NCBI RefSeq assembly: GCF_003254465.1
Contig: NZ_QDFI01000008.1
Span: 1-64,000 of the forward strand
Source: Meridianimarinicoccus zhengii
Lineage (GTDB): Bacteria; Pseudomonadota; Alphaproteobacteria; Rhodobacterales; Rhodobacteraceae
Direction: 5' to 3'
DNA length: 64,000 bases
Every line of letters begins with the position of its first letter. Position 1 is the stretch's first letter. Under the pieces are notes generated by a model, which worked only from the letters and a program-made list of their open reading frames with translations, was not told the origin of the DNA and did no database searches. The position numbers were made by a program, and so were the translations under genes. Positions 1-7,548 of this stretch are shown in pieces.

Positions 1-298
1 CGGGTCCGGCGGGCGCGGCAGGCACGCTCGCCGCCAGCGCCACGCCGCCCAGGATCGCCGGGGCGCCCAGTAGCCAGGACCCCGGCTGATCGCCCAGCAG
101 CATCGCCCATATCGCAGCCATCGCGCCCGCGGTGATGGCCGGCCCGCGCCAGCGCAGGTTGTGCGGCGGCGGGCGCTGCGCTTCTGGCGCCTCTGCAAAT
201 GGTGGATGCAGCGGCGTGACGGTCTGTGGCAGTTTTCCCGTCAACAGTGCTGGGGTCGCAGGCGTGGGATGGCCGTGGCGCGAAGGCGCTGCGGTCAT
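1..298 (-). CDS. Membrane protein, C-terminus outside window
   Basis: Partial gene read towards base 1; the visible 99 residues start at the ATG at 296-298. About 45 polar, proline-rich residues are followed by two hydrophobic stretches (from about residue 50 and about residue 70), so the product is an inner-membrane protein with a cytoplasmic-like N-tail. The spacing of the hydrophobic segments and a WLLGAP-type turn recall MnhE-like cation antiporter subunit E, but the similarity is weak and the rest lies outside the window. It sits behind a promoter (450-477) matching the ECF sigma factor's own promoter, so it may belong to that regulon. No function is assigned with confidence. Confidence 0.5.
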   Translation of the reverse strand, partial: MTAAPSRHGHPTPATPALLTGKLPQTVTPLHPPFAEAPEAQRPPPHNLRWRGPAITAGAMAAIWAMLLGDQPGSWLLGAPAILGGVALAASVPAAPAGP

Positions 299-569
299 GG
301 GGTTCCTTTCCGTGGCAGCTTGGGTCGCGGTCTGCCCCTGTCGCCGGGCTGCCTGTCCGGTGGGGTGTCTGCGATGGTCCGGCCCGTCCGTGTCACCGCC
401 CGGTCAGGGCGGACAGGGTGCGCGAAGGTCTCGCGGCATTCACGTGAAGACATACGCCGCGGGCGGCGAAATCATCCGCATCCTTCGAAAATTTTCTGCG
501 TTGCGGCGCCGTCTTGCAGCTGTGCAGACAGCCGCGCGTGTGCGGCTGCCGGGAAACGCGGCGGACGGG
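299..569. other. Intergenic stretch with promoter P1
   Basis: These 271 bases hold no convincing gene. They contain the ECF-type promoter P1 (450-477, minus strand) with an A/T-rich tract directly upstream of it (about 484-497). Short open frames here are GC-driven and lack ribosome-binding sites. Confidence 0.6.
450..477 (-). promoter_or_regulatory. Promoter P1, ECF sigma motif
   Basis: On the minus strand the sequence reads GGATGATTTC, 11 bases, then CGTATGT. The same two blocks at the same 11-base spacing occur in front of the ECF sigma gene (2387-2414), the DUF2333 gene (2484-2511) and a small DUF1127-like gene (4574-4601). An A/T-rich tract lies just upstream, as at the other copies. 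Transcription would run towards the gene starting at 298, leaving a leader of about 145 bases. The motif is seen directly; recognition by the adjacent sigma factor is inferred. Confidence 0.6.
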
Positions 570-1067
570 TCAGCCCGCGCTGCGGTCTGCCATCGCGGCC
601 GGCGCGGTCAGGTCGAACGCCTCCCGCGTGGCGCCGGTGCGATACTGAACGCGGGCGACAACGCCATAGCGGCATTCGAGCCGAATCTCGTCGGGCAGCG
701 GCGTGCCGTCTTCCGGTACGGGCAGCACCAGCAGCTCCCCTTCCGACCCATTCCCGTGCCGCTGCGGGGTATCGGACCCGAGCGCGAAGCGGACGGTCAC
801 ATCGCTGTCCAGACCGTCATGCCGGAACGGGCCAAGGCTGACATTGTGCCCCCCGGCCTTGCGCATCAGATCGCGCAGCGGCAGCGCCACGGGCGCCGGT
901 GCCGCGTCCAGCCCGCACGTCGCGATGGTCAGATGCGTGACCTGTCCCTTCGCCCGCATGTGCCCGGCCACGAAGCCGGCTGCCCCGGCAAGAATCGTGA
1001 CGCCAAGGCCCAACGCCAAGGTCCGCGCGGTCCAGCCGCGCGGCAGGTCAGCGGGAAAGGCCGACAT
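570..1067 (-). CDS. Membrane-anchored protein of sigma/anti-sigma operon
   Basis: 165-residue protein with one transmembrane segment near residues 17-38 and a larger C-terminal domain that should face the periplasm. It overlaps the anti-sigma gene by 20 bases and has a GAGGTG ribosome-binding site, so it is co-translated with the sigma and anti-sigma genes. I recognise no family. Its place as third gene of an ECF operon suggests an accessory role in signal sensing or anti-sigma stability, which is inference only. Confidence 0.65.
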   Translation of the reverse strand: MSAFPADLPRGWTARTLALGLGVTILAGAAGFVAGHMRAKGQVTHLTIATCGLDAAPAPVALPLRDLMRKAGGHNVSLGPFRHDGLDSDVTVRFALGSDTPQRHGNGSEGELLVLPVPEDGTPLPDEIRLECRYGVVARVQYRTGATREAFDLTAPAAMADRSAG

Positions 1068-1851
1068 TGCGGGTCACCTCGGCCGCTACGCTTTCGATCT
1101 GCACATCGCTCGTGTCCGCGATCACCGCGAAATCCAGCGTGGCATCGCTCCAGTAGCCGACACTGTTGCTGTCGTTGCGGGCGACCTGAAGCCCGGCCTC
1201 GGGCGCGCCTTCGGGATGGGGCATGACCACGAGAGACAGCCGGTTGCCGGACTGGTCCTCGTAGATGAACTGCGCCAGCGGGCCTTCGCGCGTGCCGGAC
1301 AGACGCGTGCCGACCAGGTCCAGCCCCAGCGCATCCAGTGCCGGGCTGGCGATCTTGCGCTTGAGCTTTTCCGACATCCAGTCGAGCGCCGCGGCCGTCG
1401 CCTCGGGCGTGAATTCCACCGGATACACCCTGTCTTCGGCGAAGACAGTATGCGCCCCCAGCCCCTCGGCCACGTAGGACGGATAGATGCCGTCGCCGGG
1501 CGCAAGCGTCATGTGCGCGCCCCAGCCCAGGGCGAACATCACGACACCCGCCGCCACTTGCCGGGACACGGGGCCGGTGATCGCCGCCTGCCAGCGGCGG
1601 CGCGACAGACGCGTGGCAAGCTGGCGTTCCAGCGCCGCGGTGCGCAGGCTGGTCGGGCCGGTATCCAGCGCACCCGCCGCCGCGCGGATCGCGTCGCGGT
1701 CGCCGATCATGGCGTCCACAGCCCGCCGAAATTCGGGGTCCGCAGTCAGCCGTGCCTCGACCTCGGCGGCCGCGTCCGGGCCGAGCCTGCCGTCGATATA
1801 GGCGTTCAGTTCTGGGTCCACATCCATCTGCGATGGGGTCTGAGAAGTCAT
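1048..1851 (-). CDS. Anti-sigma factor, membrane-bound
   Basis: 267 residues. The N-terminus starts with a DPELNAYIDGRL-type motif, typical of alphaproteobacterial transmembrane anti-sigma factors, and forms a helical cytoplasmic domain of about 90 residues. One transmembrane segment lies near residues 93-112, followed by a periplasmic domain of about 150 residues. It starts 13 bases after the ECF sigma stop codon, the usual arrangement for a sigma factor and its cognate inhibitor. No zinc-binding HxxxCxxC motif is visible, so it is not a ChrR/RsrA-type redox sensor. It probably holds the sigma factor at the membrane until an envelope signal triggers release. Confidence 0.8.
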   Translation of the reverse strand: MTSQTPSQMDVDPELNAYIDGRLGPDAAAEVEARLTADPEFRRAVDAMIGDRDAIRAAAGALDTGPTSLRTAALERQLATRLSRRRWQAAITGPVSRQVAAGVVMFALGWGAHMTLAPGDGIYPSYVAEGLGAHTVFAEDRVYPVEFTPEATAAALDWMSEKLKRKIASPALDALGLDLVGTRLSGTREGPLAQFIYEDQSGNRLSLVVMPHPEGAPEAGLQVARNDSNSVGYWSDATLDFAVIADTSDVQIESVAAEVTRNVGLSR

Positions 1852-1863
1852 CTGCGGATCCTT

Positions 1864-2361
1864 TCAGGCAATCAGATGCAGCTTGCCGCGCTTGATCTCG
1901 CCCAGCAGCTTTCGCAGGGCGGCGCGGCCACGGCCAAGCCGGGACATGAAAGTGCCAAGCGGCACATCGAGACTGCGCGCGGCGTCGGCGTAGGACATGT
2001 CCTCCAGCGCCACCAGCACGATGGGCTTGCGCTGCGCCTCGGGGATCTTCTCCAGCGCATCGAGAACCTGTTTCAGTTCCAGCGCCACGGCCTGGGTTTC
2101 CGGCATCACGGGTTCGGGCAGATCGTGGGCTGCGTCGGCGCGCACCTTCTGCTTGCGCAGGTTGCTGACATGGGTGTTGTGCAGGATGCGGAACAGCCAG
2201 GGCCGCAGGTCGGTGCCGGGCTGCCATGTATGCGCCTTGTCCAAGGCCTTGGCGAGCGTGTCCTGCACCAGATCCTCGGCATCGTCGCGGTTGCGCGTCA
2301 GCACCAGCGCATAGCGGCGCAATCCCGCGATCTGTTCGTGCAGATTGTCCTGCAAACCCAT
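1864..2361 (-). CDS. ECF-family RNA polymerase sigma factor
   Basis: 165-residue extracytoplasmic-function sigma factor. Region 2 is seen at about residues 8-75 (LRRYALVLTRN, DAEDLVQDTLAKAL, LRPWLFRILHNT) and region 4 at about 105-158 (helix-turn-helix with MSYADAARSLDVPLGTFMSRL). I chose the ATG at 2359-2361 because it has an AGGAGG site five bases upstream; the ATG at 2380-2382 would sit at the predicted transcription start. The gene is followed by its anti-sigma factor and preceded by promoter P2, which matches three other promoters nearby, implying positive autoregulation. No NepR-like gene is present, so it is not the PhyR/EcfG general stress system. Confidence 0.9.
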   Translation of the reverse strand: MGLQDNLHEQIAGLRRYALVLTRNRDDAEDLVQDTLAKALDKAHTWQPGTDLRPWLFRILHNTHVSNLRKQKVRADAAHDLPEPVMPETQAVALELKQVLDALEKIPEAQRKPIVLVALEDMSYADAARSLDVPLGTFMSRLGRGRAALRKLLGEIKRGKLHLIA

Positions 2362-2386
2362 CCGGCCCTCCTGTGTGGTCATAGGT

Positions 2387-2414
2387 ACATACGCCGGGTC
2401 ATCCGGTTTCATCC
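2387..2414 (-). promoter_or_regulatory. Promoter P2, ECF sigma autoregulation
   Basis: Reads GGATGAAACC, 11 bases, CGTATGT on the minus strand. The predicted start of transcription about seven bases downstream (near 2380) leaves a leader of about 20 bases before the sigma gene and excludes the upstream start codons. It is the motif copy that links the four-promoter set to this sigma factor. Confidence 0.65.
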
Positions 2415-2483
2415 CGCGCACGCGAAATTTTTCCGGCCATGGGGCTGAACCAAGGCCCTTTGTCGAATTTTGCGAAAATGCGC

Positions 2484-2511
2484 GGATGAAGGCCGGACCT
2501 GCCGCGTATGT
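2484..2511 (+). promoter_or_regulatory. Promoter P3, ECF sigma motif
   Basis: Reads GGATGAAGGC, 11 bases, CGTATGT on the plus strand, with an A/T-rich tract (GAATTTTGCGAAAATG) directly upstream. It is divergent from P2 with about 70 bases between the two boxes, and drives the DUF2333 gene at 2564 through a leader of about 45 bases. Confidence 0.65.
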
Positions 2512-2563
2512 CTGCCAATGAACAGCGCGGGACGTCTGCTCGCCGCGCACCAAAGGAGCGCAC

Positions 2564-3565
2564 ATGCCCAATGATGCCATAGCCAGCCCGTCGTCCCTTC
2601 CGGTGCCGCAGCCGCGGCGCAGGGTGGCGCGGGCCATTCTCGGAAAGAAGCCCGCCACCGTCGCCCTGCGCGGATCGGTTATTCTGGCCGTCCTGTTCGC
2701 GGGCTATTTCGGGGTGGTGGGGAACCTGATGAACAGGGTCGATGCGAACCCGGATTTCGCCCCGACCGAGGCCCCGGAAGCGGGGAGCGCGGCGGTGGCC
2801 ATGGCGGCGGCGCTGATCCGGCGCGAAACCGTGGATCATCGCTGGTCGGTCAACGATCCCGCCTTCTTTCCGACGGCGTTCCACGACAACATGCCGAATT
2901 TCCAGAACGGCGTGCTGCGCGGCGTGAGCCGTTTCGTCATGGCGCTGGAAAGCCAGATCGGTCGTACACGCGGCAGTTCGGCCATCGACGCAAATCTGGG
3001 GCGCGCGGTGGGATTGCTGCAATATCCGTCCGATGTGTGGATGTTCGATTTCCGCCAGTCCATGTTCCCGGTCTCTCCCTCGGACCAGCAGTACCGCGCC
3101 GCTCTCGAGGCGCTGGAAGCGTACAATGCGCGCGTCGCGCAAGGCGGTGCGGTGTTCGAGCGGCGCACCGATACGTTTGCGCTGACGCTTCAGGCGATGG
3201 CGGCGGAGCTGGGTGCACGCACGGCCGAGGTGGACGAGCATCTGCGCCGCGAGAGCTTCATCATAGACGGCCGCACCGACGACATATTCTATTTCAACAA
3301 GGGACAGGTCTATGCGAGCTACCTGCTCCTGCGGGAAATGGGGCGCGATTTCGAAGCGGTGATCAGCCAGCAGGGACTGACCGGCGTCTACGACCAAGCG
3401 CTCGACAGCCTGCGCACGGCGGCATCCCAGCGCCCGCTTGTGGTCCTGAACGCGGCGGGTGACGACAGCATTTTCGCGAACCACCTGTATCTGCAGGGCT
3501 TCTACATCAAGCGCGCGATCCTTCAGCTCGATGAAGTCTCGCGCGTCCTGTCCGTCAGCCGCTGA
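2564..3565 (+). CDS. DUF2333 family protein
   Basis: 333 residues. A polar N-tail of about 35 residues is followed by one transmembrane segment near residues 38-55 and a mainly helical domain matching DUF2333 (motif with FFPTAFHDNMPNFQNG near residue 105). The family occurs in proteobacterial envelopes and has no known biochemical role. It is transcribed divergently from the sigma gene under promoter P3 and is followed 45 bases later by a small membrane protein gene, with a strong terminator behind that. The context suggests an envelope-stress target of the sigma factor. Confidence 0.8.
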   Translation: MPNDAIASPSSLPVPQPRRRVARAILGKKPATVALRGSVILAVLFAGYFGVVGNLMNRVDANPDFAPTEAPEAGSAAVAMAAALIRRETVDHRWSVNDPAFFPTAFHDNMPNFQNGVLRGVSRFVMALESQIGRTRGSSAIDANLGRAVGLLQYPSDVWMFDFRQSMFPVSPSDQQYRAALEALEAYNARVAQGGAVFERRTDTFALTLQAMAAELGARTAEVDEHLRRESFIIDGRTDDIFYFNKGQVYASYLLLREMGRDFEAVISQQGLTGVYDQALDSLRTAASQRPLVVLNAAGDDSIFANHLYLQGFYIKRAILQLDEVSRVLSVSR

Positions 3566-3610
3566 ACGCGGCTGGCCCGACCCATTCACCAACCCAAAGA
3601 GGAGGGAACG

Positions 3611-3769
3611 ATGAGCACGACGAAAGATGACACCGGCACCGAGCTTGAAAGCAAGGCGGAAGATCTGAAGGCCCGGCTGATGCGCCCGCTGACGGTCACC
3701 GCACCGGTCTATGCCTTTGCGGCGGCGGGTATCGCGGTTCTGGCGCTGATCCTGGTGGCCATGGACTGA
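3611..3769 (+). CDS. Small single-span membrane protein
   Basis: 52-residue protein. It has a charged N-terminal half rich in D, E and K (about residues 5-22) and one C-terminal transmembrane segment (about residues 30-50). A strong AGGAGGGA ribosome-binding site precedes the ATG, and a GC-rich hairpin (3826-3852) follows. The layout of a charged helix plus a C-terminal membrane anchor resembles small envelope-stress proteins such as ElaB/YqjD, but it is too short to assign. It probably shares promoter P3 with the DUF2333 gene. Confidence 0.65.
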   Translation: MSTTKDDTGTELESKAEDLKARLMRPLTVTAPVYAFAAAGIAVLALILVAMD

Positions 3770-3825
3770 TCCGGGGCCGGAGGTCTGCCACTAATCCCGG
3801 TCGGTGTGGCCCGTCGGTCGGGAAG

Positions 3826-3852
3826 GACGCCGCCGCCCCCCGCGGCGGCGTC
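3826..3852 (+). terminator. GC-rich hairpin after DUF2333 operon
   Basis: An 11-base-pair perfect stem (GACGCCGCCGC against its complement) with a five-base C loop lies 57 bases after the small membrane protein gene. It has no clear U tract (it is followed by CGCTTGTCC), so termination may be only partly intrinsic. Confidence 0.55.
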
Positions 3853-3913
3853 CGCTTGTCCGGATGGTGTCTGACGGGTACCGCGTCGCGCGGCTGTCCG
3901 CGCGGAGACAAGG

Positions 3914-3942
3914 AAAAGCCCCGGCGCGGCATGCGTCGGGGC
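3914..3942 (-). terminator. Terminator of small minus-strand gene
   Basis: On the minus strand a six-base-pair stem (GCCCCG/CGGGGC, 3918-3923 with 3937-3942) is followed by TTTT. It lies about 30 bases after the stop codon of the small gene at 3972-4148. Confidence 0.5.
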
Positions 3943-3971
3943 GGGAATTGATGTCGGCGGCGGCTGTCGGA

Positions 3972-4148
3972 TCAGGCGTCGAAATATCCGAACATCTGGT
4001 CGAGCGGTTCGACCGGAGACGCATCGCGGCGCAGCGATGCTGCGGTAACGATGCGCAGGCGTGGGTCGAAATAGGCCGCGGTGTCCGTCGTCTCGTGGAT
4101 CGACGGGGCCGCGACCGCGGCGGGGATATGCTGTGCGCTGTGGATCAT
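3972..4148 (-). CDS. Small hypothetical protein
   Basis: 58-residue protein starting at the ATG at 4146-4148, which has a CAGGAG ribosome-binding site. It has no hydrophobic segment and ends in an aromatic, acidic tail (QMFGYFDA). It has its own terminator downstream and no ECF-type promoter upstream. I do not recognise a family; small proteins with such acidic tails are common in Roseobacter-group genomes. Confidence 0.5.
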   Translation of the reverse strand: MIHSAQHIPAAVAAPSIHETTDTAAYFDPRLRIVTAASLRRDASPVEPLDQMFGYFDA

Positions 4149-4256
4149 GTCTGGCTCCTGTGTCGGAGCCGTACAAATAATCTTTCGCACACCAGCGTAT
4201 ACCCGCCTCGATCGCAGCCCCGCTATCCGGTGACTGCATGGCGCTGCGCGTGACCG

Positions 4257-4547
4257 TCAGGCAGCGTGTCGGTTGTCCACGATCCGAAGCACGTCGTCAT
4301 GGACGATCCGCTTCTGCTCGGCGTGCTCGGCCAGGTGATCGACGTCCAGTGCCAGTGTCGCCCGGTTCAGTCCGATGCGGCCGAGCTGACGATCGTTGAG
4401 CCGCGCCAGCGCGCAGGTGATGGTGATCATGTCGCGCTCCGTCTGCGCTGCCTCGCGCCGTTCGCGCAGCCGCCCGAGGAAGCCGATGCCGGCATGGCCG
4501 CCCGGTTGAATGTCCGCGCGAGAATTCCTGCGTGTATTCCAGAACAT
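4257..4547 (-). CDS. DUF1127-like small protein, ECF target
   Basis: 96-residue basic and polar protein. A DUF1127-like segment with the pattern of alternating leucines and RLNDRQLGRIGLNR lies near residues 40-66. The ATG at 4545-4547 has a perfect AGGAGG site. Promoter P4 (4574-4601) matches the sigma factor's own promoter, leaving a leader of about 20 bases. DUF1127 proteins in other Alphaproteobacteria are small, stress-linked and RNA- or phosphate-related; the role here is unknown. Confidence 0.6.
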   Translation of the reverse strand: MFWNTRRNSRADIQPGGHAGIGFLGRLRERREAAQTERDMITITCALARLNDRQLGRIGLNRATLALDVDHLAEHAEQKRIVHDDVLRIVDNRHAA

Positions 4548-4573
4548 CGTTGCACCTCCTTGAGTTCTACATG

Positions 4574-4601
4574 ACAAACGCGGCGCTGCGCGGTTTCATC
4601 C
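4574..4601 (-). promoter_or_regulatory. Promoter P4, ECF sigma motif
   Basis: Reads GGATGAAACC, 11 bases, CGTTTGT on the minus strand: the upstream block is identical to that of the sigma gene's promoter P2 and the downstream block differs by one base. An A/T-rich stretch (GCGAAAATAAA) lies just upstream. It drives the DUF1127-like gene. Confidence 0.6.
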
Positions 4602-4707
4602 GGTTTATTTTCGCAATCCGTTCACGCGCGCGTGAAAGCAGCACCGAACCCGCTGTCTCGCCGCCCGCGTGCAGCTAGAAGGGTCGGAACGGGACAGGGA
4701 GAGGCGC

Positions 4708-5937
4708 ATGGTACTGACACGCAGAACGATGGGACTGTCGCTGGTGGCGGCGACGCTGGCCGCCTGTGCGGGTAGCGGAACCGTGGCGCCTGCGGACCCC
4801 GCGATGCAGCCCGTGCCCAATGCCGGGTTCGATGGTTGGCTTGCAGGGTTCCGGGGCCGGGCGCGGGCGCAGGGCGTATCGCCCACGGTGGTGGATCGGG
4901 CGTTGGCGGATGCGGGGTTTCTTCCCGGCGTGGTCGAACGCGACCGCAACCAGACGGAGTTCACCCGCAGCCTCGACGACTACCTTGCCATCGCCGCATC
5001 GGACAAACGCGTCACCGACGGGCGTGCGGCGCTGCGCCAGTATCGCGGCGCACTCGACGCGATCTCGGCGCGGTTCGGCGTGGAGCCGGAGGTCATCACC
5101 GCGATCTGGGGGCTGGAAAGCAGCTATGGCACGCGGCGCGGCGACATCCCCGTGGTGTCCGCCGTGGCGACGCTGGCCTATGACGGGCGGCGCGGCGCGT
5201 TCTTCGAACAGCAACTCGTGGCGGCGCTGAAAATCCTCGAAGCGGGCGACACCACACCCGAGCGTATGGTCGGAAGCTGGGCCGGGGCGATGGGACATAC
5301 CCAATTCATCCCGACCTCGTATCTGGCCTTCGCGGTGGATTTCACCGGCGACGGCCGGCGCGATATCTGGTCGGATGATCCCAGCGACGCGCTGGCCTCT
5401 GCCGCGGCCTACCTGCAACGTTCCGGCTGGACGCGCGGCCAGCCCTGGGGGGTGGAGGTGCAATTGCCCGCCGGTTTCTCGGGTCCCGTCGGGCGCGGCA
5501 CGACCCGCAGCCCCGCGCAATGGGCCGCGGCGGGCGTGCGCGACATGGATGGCCGCCCGGTGCCGGATCATGGGGCCGCGTCGATCCTGCGGCCCGCGGG
5601 GGCGTCCGGTCCGGCCTTCATGGTGTTTCGCAACTTCACCGTCATCACGCGCTACAACAACTCGGAAAGCTACGTGATCGGCGTGGGGCACCTGTCGGAC
5701 CGGATCGCGGGCGGTCCGCCCTTCCGCGGCAGTTTTCCGCCCGATGCGCAGGGGTTCGATCTGGCCGCGCGCAAACGGCTGCAGGAACGGCTGACGGCGG
5801 CGGGATACGATACCGGCGGTGTGGATGGCGTGCTCGGGTCGCGCAGCCGCGCCGCGATTTCCGACTATCAGCGCGAGAATGGCCTGCCCGTCACGGGCGT
5901 GCACAGCCGCGACCTGCTGGCGCGGCTGGGGGGCTGA
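4708..5937 (+). CDS. Lytic murein transglycosylase, MltB family
   Basis: 409-residue lipoprotein that should cleave glycan strands of peptidoglycan to 1,6-anhydro products in the periplasm. Residues 1-20 form a lipoprotein signal ending in LAAC (Cys20). The SLT-type catalytic domain spans about residues 40-330, with the catalytic glutamate in GLESSYG (about residue 137), and a C-terminal peptidoglycan-binding domain spans about 345-405. I chose the ATG at 4708, which has an AGGGAGAGG ribosome-binding site and gives an intact signal peptide. It is monocistronic, with a terminator hairpin 18 bases after the stop. Confidence 0.9.
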   Translation: MVLTRRTMGLSLVAATLAACAGSGTVAPADPAMQPVPNAGFDGWLAGFRGRARAQGVSPTVVDRALADAGFLPGVVERDRNQTEFTRSLDDYLAIAASDKRVTDGRAALRQYRGALDAISARFGVEPEVITAIWGLESSYGTRRGDIPVVSAVATLAYDGRRGAFFEQQLVAALKILEAGDTTPERMVGSWAGAMGHTQFIPTSYLAFAVDFTGDGRRDIWSDDPSDALASAAAYLQRSGWTRGQPWGVEVQLPAGFSGPVGRGTTRSPAQWAAAGVRDMDGRPVPDHGAASILRPAGASGPAFMVFRNFTVITRYNNSESYVIGVGHLSDRIAGGPPFRGSFPPDAQGFDLAARKRLQERLTAAGYDTGGVDGVLGSRSRAAISDYQRENGLPVTGVHSRDLLARLGG

Positions 5938-5955
5938 TCCGCCCTGAACGCGGAA

Positions 5956-5977
5956 CGCCCGCCGGTTTCGGCGGGCG
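5956..5977. terminator. Hairpin between convergent genes
   Basis: A perfect nine-base-pair stem (CGCCCGCCG with CGGCGGGCG) with a GTTT loop. It lies between the convergent transglycosylase gene and the amino-acid ABC operon and could stop transcription in both directions; there is no strong U tract on either side. Confidence 0.6.
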
Positions 5978-6044
5978 TGGACGCTTTGGTCGATGACGTG
6001 CGCAAGGCCGCCCCGGTCCGCCAGGAACCGGGGCCTCCCGGCCC

Positions 6045-6821
6045 TTACAGCGTCGGCAGAGGCGGCAGATCCTGGCCGAACCATTCCTGTGACAGCGCGT
6101 TCAGCGATCCGTTCAGCTTCTTGTTCAGGATGAACACGTTCACCCATTGCAGCAGTTCCCAGTTGCCCTTCTTCACGCCGATGAAGCAGGGGCTGTCGCT
6201 GACGATGAACTTGGTCTCCAGGTCCATATCCGGGTTGTCCGCGGCAAGTTGCGCGGCGACCGTGTTGCCGGTCACGAGCACGTCCACCTGCCCCGAGGTA
6301 TAGGCGGCCAATGTCGCGGCGTTGTCGCCGAAGCGGATGATCTCGGTCCCCTCGGGCACCATGTCGGTCAGCGCGAGATCCTCCAGCGTGCCACCGGTCA
6401 GCCCGACGGTCATGCCCGCCAGATCATCCACCGTGCTCACCGCGACATCGGGCGCAGCGAAGGCCCCGGAATAGAACGGGGCATAGGCCGCCGAGAACAG
6501 GATGGACTTGGCCCGTTCCGGGTTCGCGCCCATGGACGAGATCACGAGATCGACCCGGTCGGTTTCCAGGTAGGGGATGCGCTGGTTCGACGTGACCGGC
6601 ACGAGTTCCAGCTCCACGCCCAGATCGTCGGCGATCATCTGCGCGACGGCCACATCATAGCCCACGTATTCGCCTTCCATGCCCAGCGATCCGAAGGGCG
6701 GGAAATTCTCTGGCACCGCGATCTTGACGACGCCCGCGCTCAGGATGTCGGGCAGGTCTGCCAGCGCCGGGGCGCCGAAGCCGATCACGGCGGCGGTCAG
6801 GGCGGTCAGAAGTCGTTTCAT
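6045..6821 (-). CDS. Amino-acid ABC transporter, substrate-binding protein
   Basis: 258-residue periplasmic binding protein of the family 3 (HisJ/GlnH) type. It has a cleavable signal peptide of about 21 residues (ending in APALA), the conserved YDVAVAQMIADDLG region and the SNQRIPYLETDRVDLVIS segment that contains the ligand-binding arginine/aspartate pattern. The start at 6819-6821 has an AGGAGA ribosome-binding site. It is last in an operon behind two permease genes. Substrates are probably polar or acidic amino acids; this cannot be settled from sequence. Confidence 0.85.
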   Translation of the reverse strand: MKRLLTALTAAVIGFGAPALADLPDILSAGVVKIAVPENFPPFGSLGMEGEYVGYDVAVAQMIADDLGVELELVPVTSNQRIPYLETDRVDLVISSMGANPERAKSILFSAAYAPFYSGAFAAPDVAVSTVDDLAGMTVGLTGGTLEDLALTDMVPEGTEIIRFGDNAATLAAYTSGQVDVLVTGNTVAAQLAADNPDMDLETKFIVSDSPCFIGVKKGNWELLQWVNVFILNKKLNGSLNALSQEWFGQDLPPLPTL

Positions 6822-6840
6822 GGGATCTCCTCTCAATGGG

Positions 6841-7548
6841 TCAGGCAAGGTTGGGTTTGGGCATGCGCGACGGCTTGCCCAGCCGCCGCTCCAGCCGCAG
6901 CGCGAGCAGCGACAGGGGAAAGCACAGCGCGAAATAGATCAGCGCCATGAGCGGATAGACGATGAAGGCCTCGGTGCCTTCGACGGGGGCGTTGGCCCAG
7001 CGTTTGCCGATGGCCATCAGGTCGTGAAAGCCGATGATGTACGCCAGCGACGTGCCCTTGATGATCTGCACCATGAAGCCAACCGTGGGCGCGAGCGCCA
7101 CGCGCACCGCCTGCGGCAGGATCACCTTCCACAGCGTCGGCAGGAACCGCATCCCCAGCGCGCGTGCGGCTTCCCACTGGCCTTGCGGGATGGTTTCCAG
7201 CGCGCCGCGCCAGACATCCGCCAGATAGGCACTGGTATAGAGCAGCAGCGCCACGGACGCCGCGATCCAGGGGTTCACGTCCAGCCCCAGCAGCCGCGGC
7301 ACCCCCAGCCCGAACAGGAACAGCAGCATGAGAAGCGGTGCGGACTGGAACGCCCAGATATAGGCGATGGCGACTCGTTGTGCGGCGCGCGACGGCATCA
7401 CCCGCGCCAGCGTGACGAGCGCGCCGACCGATCCGCCCAGGACGAAGGCCAGCAGGGACAGGTAGATGGTGAACTGCGTCGCCTCGATCAGCTGGAACAG
7501 CATGATCCCTTCGGGCTTGCCGAACAGGCCGATGAACAGGTCCCTCAT
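6841..7548 (-). CDS. Amino-acid ABC transporter, permease 2
   Basis: 235-residue inner-membrane permease of the His/Glu/Gln/Arg/opine type (HEQRo/3-TM family). About five membrane spans; the EAA loop is the QWEAARALGMRFLPTLWKVILPQA segment near residues 125-150 (only the start, EAARALGM, is needed to recognise it). Its ATG overlaps the stop of the upstream permease gene (ATGA), so the two are translationally coupled. No ATPase gene is linked to this operon. Confidence 0.88.
   Translation of the reverse strand: MRDLFIGLFGKPEGIMLFQLIEATQFTIYLSLLAFVLGGSVGALVTLARVMPSRAAQRVAIAYIWAFQSAPLLMLLFLFGLGVPRLLGLDVNPWIAASVALLLYTSAYLADVWRGALETIPQGQWEAARALGMRFLPTLWKVILPQAVRVALAPTVGFMVQIIKGTSLAYIIGFHDLMAIGKRWANAPVEGTEAFIVYPLMALIYFALCFPLSLLALRLERRLGKPSRMPKPNLA

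Noticed and set aside
2380-2412. Upstream start codons (2380-2382 and 2410-2412) for the ECF sigma gene
   Set aside because: They lie at or before the predicted transcription start of promoter P2, and the ATG at 2359-2361 has a perfect AGGAGG site and fits the family length.
4149-4256. ECF-type promoter in front of the small gene at 3972-4148
   Set aside because: A GGATAG block is present on the minus strand, but there is no CGTATGT-like block at the 11-base spacing.
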